DNA of 12,296 nt from JBHPCZ01 sp042573625. GTDB taxonomy: Bacteria > Desulfobacterota > Desulfobacteria > Desulfobacterales > UBA11574. Made by a program: the position numbers and the translations under genes. This document shows positions 7,373 to 12,296 of the stretch, one piece after another. The notes beneath the pieces are model-generated. The model had not been told where the DNA came from. It did not search any database and saw nothing but the letters and a program-made list of their open reading frames with translations. The stretch spans positions 1 to 12,296 of the forward strand of contig JBHPCZ010000102.1 in assembly GCA_042573625.1 (NCBI GenBank), in the 5' to 3' direction. How positions within the stretch are numbered: position 1 is the stretch's first letter; the number at the start of each line of letters is the position of its first letter.

Positions 7373-7408
7373 TGCCCCGGCGAAATAGGCTTTGTATTTC
7401 GTCGGGCA
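7373..7408. repeat. Strong imperfect hairpin upstream of the phosphoribosyltransferase
   Basis: TGCCCCGGCGAAATA (7373-7387) pairs with TATTTCGTCGGGCA (7395-7408) around the 7-nt loop GGCTTTG. There is one bulged C and one G-T wobble, giving about 14 pairs. No T-run follows on either strand, so it is not a standard terminator. It abuts repeat copy 2, much as the three-way junction abuts copy 1. It may be part of a mobile palindromic element or a 5'-leader structure. Confidence 0.55.
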
Positions 7409-7431
7409 TGGATTTGCGCAGGCAAGCATGT

Positions 7432-7543
7432 TGCAAGGCGTGTTGCTCAAATGAGCCTACGGATTACCCCCTTACTGTCTTACTGACTTCTGACCTCTGT
7501 CTTCTGTCAAACCGCCTCAGCGTCCTCTGCGTCTCTCCGGTGA
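7432..7543. repeat. Dispersed intergenic repeat, copy 2
   Basis: This is the longer copy of the repeat also seen at 6273-6365, in the same orientation. It has the identical 16-mer GCTCAAATGAGCCTAC and the identical 19-mer at 7487-7505 starting CTTCTGACCT. It ends with CTCAGCGTCCTCTGCGTCTC and CGGTGA, a small quasi-repeat of GCGTC/CTCTGCGTCTCT. The complement of this end (CACCG...GAGACGCAGAGGACGC) is a pattern I recall from intergenic repeats of environmental deltaproteobacteria; that is memory, not a search result. Confidence 0.75.
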
Positions 7544-7903
7544 GCAAATTATAATTATTGACCCTTTTAGGGAAGCTTATTGTCTATTTTCCTGTGACCC
7601 TATATGGGCGAAATAATCATAACAGCCCGGCTTTTTCGAATCTAACAAATAACATTTTCGTTAGGCAAGCCGTTTTTCCTTGTTTTGTTGGTTGAAAAAT
7701 CAGAAAAAGTATTGTAAAGGCGATAATGTATCCGTATTCTATTTGCTGATACACAGGTAATACGTTCGTTTTATTAGTTAGTGTCCATCCGGAAATATGG
7801 ATGGCCGCTAGTTAGGTTTCGCTCTGAAGGATTGTTCCATTTGTCAAAGTGGCAACCTGCAGTTTGGGACCGGGAAAGTAATTTTTCAAAGGAGGTTGGC
7901 AGA

Positions 7904-8104
7904 ATGGCAAATGGGATTGTCAAATGGTTTAGCAACCGAAAAGGGTTTGGTTTTATCGAGCAGGAAGACGGCGGGGACATATTCGTCCATTACAGCGCAA
8001 TCAACATGGGAGGATTCAAAACCCTTGCCGAAGGTGACCGCGTAACATTTGAGGTTGAAGAGAGCGATCGGGGACCTGCAGCAAAGAACGTCGAAAAAGC
8101 CTAG
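7904..8104 (+). CDS. CspA-family cold-shock protein
   Basis: This 66-aa single cold-shock-domain protein is a nucleic-acid chaperone that binds single-stranded RNA and DNA. RNP1 is KGFGFIE and RNP2 is DIFVHYSAI, with the usual N-terminal GIVKWF strand and C-terminal FEVEESDRGPAAKNV. The length matches the family (65-75 aa). The start is the ATG at 7904, with AAAGGAGG at 7888-7895 and nine bases of spacing. The frame stays open upstream to 7781, but that extension lacks family similarity and the Shine-Dalgarno sequence favours the inner start. The gene is monocistronic, has an AT-rich region upstream that may act as a long leader, and is followed by a strong terminator. Cold induction is plausible for the family but many members are constitutive. 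Confidence 0.96.
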   Translation: MANGIVKWFSNRKGFGFIEQEDGGDIFVHYSAINMGGFKTLAEGDRVTFEVEESDRGPAAKNVEKA

Positions 8105-8128
8105 CGTAACACAAAAAACTGTTTTATA

Positions 8129-8168
8129 GGGCATCCTGTTTGACCGGTACAGGGTGCCCTTTTCTTTT
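8129..8168 (+). terminator. Rho-independent terminator of the cold-shock gene
   Basis: GGGCATCCTGT (8129-8139) pairs with ACAGGGTGCCC (8149-8159) through 11 pairs including one T-G wobble, around a nine-base loop. The T-rich tail TTTTCTTTT (8160-8168) follows directly. It begins 24 bases after the csp stop codon. Confidence 0.93.
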
Positions 8169-8217
8169 CTCATGAAGAATCTATCTGGTTAAATATCCGG
8201 CAAAGCCAATTGTTTTT

Positions 8218-8243
8218 AACCTGGCTCTGAGAACCAGGTTTTT
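8218..8243 (+). terminator. Second hairpin with T-run between convergent genes
   Basis: AACCTGG (8218-8224) pairs with CCAGGTT (8234-8240), and the plus strand continues TTT, giving a run of five T's from 8239. It would act as a backup terminator for plus-strand transcripts reading toward the DUF554 gene. On the minus strand the hairpin lies just after the DUF554 stop but is followed by A's, so it is a poor terminator in that direction, although it may stabilise that 3' end. Confidence 0.6.
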
Positions 8244-8248
8244 CATTA

Positions 8249-8941
8249 CTAAACCAAGCCAGCCAGCTGTTTAATCATAAAATAAACAAGCGGTAAAAAT
8301 ATCGCCGGCAGCATATTACCTACCCTGATCTTCTGAATCTCTAGCAAGTTGCAGCCGATCGCCACAATCAACAACCCGCCGACCGCTGACATTTGATTGA
8401 TGACAGCCTCGATTAAAAACGGTTTTATCAATGACGCGCTGACCGTTATAAACCCCTGGTATACAAAGACCGAAAAAGATGAAAATATGACTCCGATTCC
8501 CAAGGTAGAAGTAAAAATAATCGAAGAAATCCCGTCCAGCGCCGATTTTGCAAAAAGGGTTTGATGGTTTCCGGTAAGTCCGCTTTCTAAAGAACCGACG
8601 ATGGCCATGGAACCGACACAGTAAACAAGACTGGCTACAACAAATCCCCTGGATATGCCGTTCCCGTTTTTTGAAAACCTGCGTTCCAGAAATTTGCCGA
8701 GGTTTTCCAATCTCTCTTCGATGCTTAAAAATTCACCGATGACACTTCCAATAGCGAGGCTGATAATAACCAGTAATATCGCTTCTGTCTTCAGGGCCAT
8801 CCTGAGGCCGACCAGTATGACCGCCAGGCTTATGGCCTGCATGATCGTCACATTGTATTTTTTCGGTATACCCCCCCTGAAAACAAGACCTATCAAGCTG
8901 CCGGCAATAATTGCCAGCGTATTCACGATGGTTCCCAGCAC
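8249..8941 (-). CDS. DUF554 family multi-pass membrane protein (YqgA/YdfK-like)
   Basis: This 230-aa protein is an integral inner-membrane protein with about six hydrophobic segments. The N-terminus MLGTIVNTLAIIAGSLIGLV and the following KYNVTIMQAISLAVILVGLRMAL block are characteristic of DUF554. A charged cytoplasmic-like loop with EERLENLGKFLERRF lies near residues 72-90, and the glycine-rich GSMAIVGSLESGLTG motif follows at about 111-125. The length is normal for the family (about 220-240 aa). The start is a GTG at 8941 with GAGGGAG upstream. The family has no established function; a transport role has been suggested by topology only. It converges on csp and is divergent from clpB, so it is probably transcribed alone. 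Confidence 0.92.
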   Translation of the reverse strand: MLGTIVNTLAIIAGSLIGLVFRGGIPKKYNVTIMQAISLAVILVGLRMALKTEAILLVIISLAIGSVIGEFLSIEERLENLGKFLERRFSKNGNGISRGFVVASLVYCVGSMAIVGSLESGLTGNHQTLFAKSALDGISSIIFTSTLGIGVIFSSFSVFVYQGFITVSASLIKPFLIEAVINQMSAVGGLLIVAIGCNLLEIQKIRVGNMLPAIFLPLVYFMIKQLAGLV

Positions 8942-9050
8942 GCTGTTTCTCCCTCTTTTTTATCTTTGGACATTCCGTGTTGGATATTCTGCGGTTTAAA
9001 TAATGTCTGTAACATGAACAACAAGTCGATGACTATAGCATGAAAAACTA

Positions 9051-9076
9051 TGCTGGCAAGGATCTTTTTGCCGGCA
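9051..9076. repeat. Inverted repeat between the DUF554 gene and clpB
   Basis: TGCTGGCAA (9051-9059) pairs with TTGCCGGCA (9068-9076), nine pairs with one wobble. It lies about 50 bases upstream of the proposed clpB -35 box. On the minus strand the stem is followed by ATAGTTTTTC, a modest T-run. Just before it, AGCAT and ATGCT form another small dyad. It could be an operator or leader structure for either divergent gene; it does not match CIRCE. Confidence 0.4.
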
Positions 9077-9126
9077 GAACTGATTTCAAAACCTCATAGA
9101 TAATCATTGTCAAGGTTTGAAACGGT

Positions 9127-9155
9127 TTGACATAAAAAGGGTAAATGTTTATTTT
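9127..9155 (+). promoter_or_regulatory. Possible sigma-70-type promoter of clpB
   Basis: TTGACA (9127-9132) is separated by 17 bp from TATTTT (9150-9155), which shares four of six bases with the -10 consensus. The expected start would be about 30 bases before the clpB ATG. GGTTTGA occurs twice, 11 bp apart, overlapping the -35 box. No CIRCE element and no clear sigma-32 -10 (CCCCAT-like) was found, so heat-shock control is not visible in the sequence. Confidence 0.4.
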
Positions 9156-9193
9156 TTCTACAGACAAAACCCGGATAAAGAAGGAGAAACTTT

Positions 9194-11782
9194 ATGCGTT
9201 TTGACAAATTTACAATAAAATCACAGGAATTGATTCATAATGCCCAGTCCTTGACCTCTCAGCATCAGAACCCGCAAATCGAACCGGAGCATCTGCTCGC
9301 AGCCATGCTGAACGAGCAGGAAGGAATCGCAAGAGCGCTGCTCAACAAGCTGGGTGTTTCGCCAGACGCTGTCGCCAAGGAACTGACTGCTGTTATGGAA
9401 AGGTTTCCAAAGGTCAGCGGCACGGCAGCCGCGGAACCTTTTATTTCGTCCAGAACCAGAGGTGTCCTTGACGCGGCCTTTACAGAATCTTCCAAAATGA
9501 AGGATGCGTACGTCAGTATCGAACACATCCTCATGGCCATTTCCGACGAAAAAGACGGCAAAGCGCAAAAAATCCTCGGCCGCCATGATATCACCCGTGA
9601 GTCTATTCTCAATGTTCTCATAAAGATCCGCGGCTCCCAGCGCATCACCGACCCGAACCCCGAAGACAAATACCAGGCTCTGGAACGGTTCAGCCGTGAC
9701 CTGACCGCGCTGGCCCGCCTGGGCAAACTCGACCCCGTCATCGGCCGGGATGAAGAAATCCGGCGTATTGTCCAGGTCCTCTCGAGGCGAACCAAAAACA
9801 ATCCGGTGCTCATCGGGGAGCCCGGCGTGGGAAAGACCGCCATCGTTGAAGGTCTGGCTCAGCGTGTTGTTGCCGGGGATGTATCGGAAAGCCTTAAAAA
9901 CAGACGCCTTGTCGCGCTTGATATGGGGGCCCTTATCGCCGGCGCCAAGTACAGAGGCGAATTCGAGGATCGCCTGAAAGCGGTTTTAAAAGAGGTGGAA
10001 AGTGCCGAAGGTGATGTCATTCTCTTCATCGATGAACTTCACACCGTGGTCGGAACCGGGGCCAGCGAAGGCGCAATGGATGCTTCCAACATGTTGAAAC
10101 CGGCCCTTGCGCGGGGAACACTGCGATGCGTGGGCGCCACCACCCTGAATGAATATCGCAAATATATTGAAAAAGATGCGGCCCTGGAGCGACGCTTTCA
10201 ACCGGTAATGGTCCTCGAGCCCACGGTTGAAGACACCATCTCTATCCTCCGGGGCCTGAAGGAAAAATACGAAGTTCATCACGGGGTAAGAATCAAGGAT
10301 TCGGCGATTATCTCTGCAGCCTCTCTGTCTCACCGCTACATTTCCGACCGGTTTCTCCCGGACAAGGCCATCGATCTGATCGATGAGTGCGCCTCCAAGC
10401 TGAGGATCGAAATTGACAGTATGCCGGCTGAAATTGACGAAATTCAGCGCCGGATCATCCAGGCCGAAATCGAGAAAGAAGCCCTCAAAAAAGAATCCGA
10501 CCCGGCATCCAAGGAGCGCCTTTCAAAACTGGAGGCAGCGCTGGGCAATATGAAGGACGAAATTCTGGAAATGAAAGCCCACTGGCAGGGCGAAAAGGAA
10601 TTGATCCAGACCCTAAGAACAATCAAGGAACAGCAGGAACAGCTCGGCATCGAAGAACAGCAGGCGGAAAGAGAGGGAAACCTGGCGCGGGTTGCGGAAA
10701 TTCGATACAGCCAGGCAACAGCGCTTGAAAACCGCCTGAACGAGGCCAATGAAAAACTGGCCGACCTTCAGAAAGGCAGCAAAATGCTGAAGGAAGAAGT
10801 GGATGATGAAGATATTGCTGAAGTCGTCTCCCGGTGGACGGGCATTCCGGTCAGCAAGATGCTCGAGGGGGAACGGCAAAAGCTGCTCCACATGGAAGAT
10901 CGGCTCGGGGACCGGGTCATTGGACAGAACGAAGCGATTTCCGCGGTTTCCAATTCGGTCCGCCGTGCCCGATCCGGGCTGCAGGACCCGAACCGGCCCA
11001 TCGGATCGTTTATTTTCATGGGGCCCACCGGTGTCGGCAAGACCGAACTGGCCAAGGCCCTGGCTGAATTTATCTTTGACAGCGAACAGGCGATCGTGCG
11101 GATCGACATGTCGGAATACATGGAAAAACATGCGGTCTCCAGGCTGATCGGCGCCCCTCCGGGCTACGTGGGGTATGAAGAGGGCGGATACCTCACGGAG
11201 GCTGTTCGCCGGCGGCCCTATTCCGTCGTGCTCTTTGACGAAATCGAAAAAGCCCATCCCGAGGTGTTTAACGTCCTCCTTCAGATCCTGGATGACGGAC
11301 GGATGACCGACGGCCACGGACGGTCGGTCGATTTTAAAAATAGCATCATTATCATGACGTCAAATGTCGCCAGCCAGTGGATACAGGAGCTTGGCGGGTC
11401 AAACCGCGAAGAAATGGAGGCCCGGATAACCGAAGCCCTTCGGGCAAACTTCAAGCCCGAATTCTTAAACCGGATCGATGAAACCATCATCTTTCACAAT
11501 TTAACACGCGAACAGATCAAAAAAATCGTAGAAATCCAGATTAAAAGGCTCGGACAGCGGCTTTCAAAGATGAATATCCGCCTTACGCTGTCAGAAAACG
11601 CAATGTCTCTGATTGCTGAAAAGGGGTTTGACCCGGTATATGGCGCGCGCCCCTTAAAACGCGCCATTCAGACCTGCATCGAAAATCCGCTGTCCATACA
11701 GATCCTCAAAGGAAATATTCCGGAAGGAACGGCGGTGAATGCCGATGTGGACGGAGATGATATTGTGTTCACCACGGCGTAG
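9194..11782 (+). CDS. clpB: ATP-dependent disaggregase chaperone ClpB
   Basis: This cytoplasmic hexameric Hsp100 AAA+ disaggregase works with DnaK/DnaJ/GrpE to resolubilise aggregated proteins. It is 862 aa, close to E. coli ClpB (857). The Clp N-domain spans about 1-145. NBD1 has Walker A GEPGVGKT at 208-215 and Walker B ILFIDE with Glu281. A long coiled-coil middle domain at about 410-525, rich in Glu, Lys and Gln, separates ClpB from ClpA and ClpC. NBD2 has Walker A GPTGVGKT at 610-617 and Walker B VVLFDE with Glu683, then a D2-small domain with GFDPVYGARPLKRAIQ. No IGF/IGL ClpP-docking loop was noted, as expected. The start has AAGGAG seven bases upstream. It stands alone, with no dnaK or grpE in the window, and appears intact with no missing catalytic residue. 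Confidence 0.98.
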   Translation: MRFDKFTIKSQELIHNAQSLTSQHQNPQIEPEHLLAAMLNEQEGIARALLNKLGVSPDAVAKELTAVMERFPKVSGTAAAEPFISSRTRGVLDAAFTESSKMKDAYVSIEHILMAISDEKDGKAQKILGRHDITRESILNVLIKIRGSQRITDPNPEDKYQALERFSRDLTALARLGKLDPVIGRDEEIRRIVQVLSRRTKNNPVLIGEPGVGKTAIVEGLAQRVVAGDVSESLKNRRLVALDMGALIAGAKYRGEFEDRLKAVLKEVESAEGDVILFIDELHTVVGTGASEGAMDASNMLKPALARGTLRCVGATTLNEYRKYIEKDAALERRFQPVMVLEPTVEDTISILRGLKEKYEVHHGVRIKDSAIISAASLSHRYISDRFLPDKAIDLIDECASKLRIEIDSMPAEIDEIQRRIIQAEIEKEALKKESDPASKERLSKLEAALGNMKDEILEMKAHWQGEKELIQTLRTIKEQQEQLGIEEQQAEREGNLARVAEIRYSQATALENRLNEANEKLADLQKGSKMLKEEVDDEDIAEVVSRWTGIPVSKMLEGERQKLLHMEDRLGDRVIGQNEAISAVSNSVRRARSGLQDPNRPIGSFIFMGPTGVGKTELAKALAEFIFDSEQAIVRIDMSEYMEKHAVSRLIGAPPGYVGYEEGGYLTEAVRRRPYSVVLFDEIEKAHPEVFNVLLQILDDGRMTDGHGRSVDFKNSIIIMTSNVASQWIQELGGSNREEMEARITEALRANFKPEFLNRIDETIIFHNLTREQIKKIVEIQIKRLGQRLSKMNIRLTLSENAMSLIAEKGFDPVYGARPLKRAIQTCIENPLSIQILKGNIPEGTAVNADVDGDDIVFTTA

Positions 11783-12296
11783 TCGAAACATACAGAAACA
11801 AGAGGGTTCAGGTATCGAGACGATTTTTTCAATTCAACGTGACATGAATAACACCCTGACCTCTCAGTTATTTAATCTTCATAAAGATGGCTATCGAACA
11901 AAATGACATTGATGTGTTGGAGTGATGAGTAATATGCATTGGCCAAGATCTAATCACGCAATTATCAAATTGCAGGCAAAACCAAACCTGACAGTCTCAT
12001 CTTTTGTAATATATAATTGATATCTATTAAATTGTTTAATATGCCATAATGGTACATTTACCTAAAGCGAATTATCTCATATCCCAATACGAGTTTGTTG
12101 TCACATTAGATTATAGTGGAATATCAATTTCAATCTGCACCTGACGTCGATGCGTTCCGGCTGAGCACCATGACGAGCCACATAGGCCTAAGGTTTTATT
12201 TTTAAGGTATATATATTTGAGCAGTCGGGGAGTTTTCGCTTTTAAGTCGCTCCATGGATAATCATCTTTCAAACCGTGTGAACTCGTGTATAAAGG
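11783..12296. other. AT-rich region after clpB without a recognisable gene
   Basis: The 514 bp are clearly more AT-rich than the flanking genes. No clear clpB terminator was found; only a weak bulged pairing, GAGGGTTCAGG with CCTGACCTC, lies near 11803-11865 and lacks a T-run. Two small perfect dyads are present: GCAATT-ATCA-AATTGC (11958-11973) and TATTAAA-TTG-TTTAATA (12025-12041). A 31-codon frame (11925-12020, plus, beginning MSNMHWPRSN) has no well-spaced ribosome binding site and no known similarity, so it is not called as a gene. The region may be the upstream control region of a gene beyond the window. Confidence 0.5.

Larger units (their letters stand above)
7289..7903. other. Long intergenic region between divergent genes, repeat-rich
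   Basis: These 615 bp separate the minus-strand phosphoribosyltransferase and the plus-strand cold-shock gene. They hold a strong imperfect hairpin (7373-7408), dispersed-repeat copy 2 (7432-7543), a dyad TGTATC...GATACA (7727-7753), and a hairpin CCATCC...GGATGG (7785-7804). The 3' part, about 7545-7903, is AT-rich and probably contains the csp promoter and a long leader. I could not place a -35/-10 pair with confidence. An open frame runs from 7781 into csp, but its content is not protein-like. No gene was recognised. Confidence 0.6.

Noticed and set aside
6273..7543. CRISPR array or integron attC sites
   Set aside because: There are only two repeat copies about 1.1 kb apart, with genes between them. 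No short regular spacers, no RYYYAAC/GTTRRRY cores, and no cas or integrase genes were seen.
7781..7903. In-frame N-terminal extension of the cold-shock protein by 41 codons
   Set aside because: The extension overlaps a hairpin, has no family similarity, and a strong AAAGGAGG sits just before the inner ATG, which gives the standard 66-aa length.
9107..9145. Sigma-32 heat-shock promoter or CIRCE element upstream of clpB
   Set aside because: TTTGAAA could serve as a -35 box, but no CCCCAT-like -10 occurs at 13-15 bp, and no TTAGCACTC/GAGTGCTAA dyad is present.
10613..11317. Long minus-strand open frame (234 codons) inside clpB
   Set aside because: It is antisense to a complete, motif-rich clpB. 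Such frames arise from codon bias, and this one shows no family signature.
11803..11865. clpB terminator formed by GAGGGTTCAGG and CCTGACCTC
   Set aside because: The loop is over 40 bases, the stem is bulged and there is no T-run after it.
11925..12020. 31-codon plus-strand frame MSNMHWPRSN... after clpB
   Set aside because: GGAG lies only two bases before the ATG and no family is recognised. It is kept only as a remark.

Overview
The window looks like ordinary chromosomal DNA of a Gram-negative, probably anaerobic bacterium. The best guess is a sulfate-reducer-like member of the Desulfobacterota, possibly Desulfobacterales. The grounds are an anaerobic-type GlpA/GlpB glycerol-3-phosphate dehydrogenase, a flavoredoxin-like flavin reductase, and intergenic repeats of a style I associate from memory with that group. 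No rRNA, tRNA, CRISPR array, insertion sequence, phage gene or integrase was seen. The lineage call is inference.

Layout: from about 116 to 7288 every gene is on the minus strand. Read in the direction of transcription they are: a PRPP-type phosphoribosyltransferase (7288-6593) followed after 33 nt by a 54-residue zinc-ribbon miniprotein (6559-6395); a lipoprotein 5'-nucleotidase/UDP-sugar hydrolase (6140-4593); a flavin reductase (4540-4043); glpA (proposed start 3953, stop 2412); a 200-bp repeat-like spacer; glpB (2211-901); and a HAD phosphatase (904-116) whose start codon overlaps the glpB stop as ATGA. No glpC, glpK or glpF follows. Minus-strand genes are separated by gaps of 33 to 254 nt, so this is probably two or three transcription units.

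On the plus strand a CspA-type cold-shock gene (7904-8104) has its own strong terminator. It converges on a minus-strand DUF554 membrane protein gene (8941-8249). A complete clpB (9194-11782) is then read divergently from the DUF554 gene. The last 514 bp are AT-rich and hold no recognisable gene.

Functionally, GlpA and GlpB would oxidise glycerol-3-phosphate to dihydroxyacetone phosphate and pass electrons through FAD and an Fe-S domain toward the membrane. The usual membrane partner GlpC is absent here. The coupled HAD phosphatase may act on a related phosphometabolite. ClpB and the cold-shock protein are general stress genes.

The least ordinary material is intergenic: two same-orientation copies of a roughly 100-bp repeat bracket the phosphoribosyltransferase/zinc-ribbon pair, a compact three-way-junction inverted repeat (6198-6251) sits beside one of them, and a different repeat-like spacer splits glpA from glpB. 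I found no convincing new multi-gene system.
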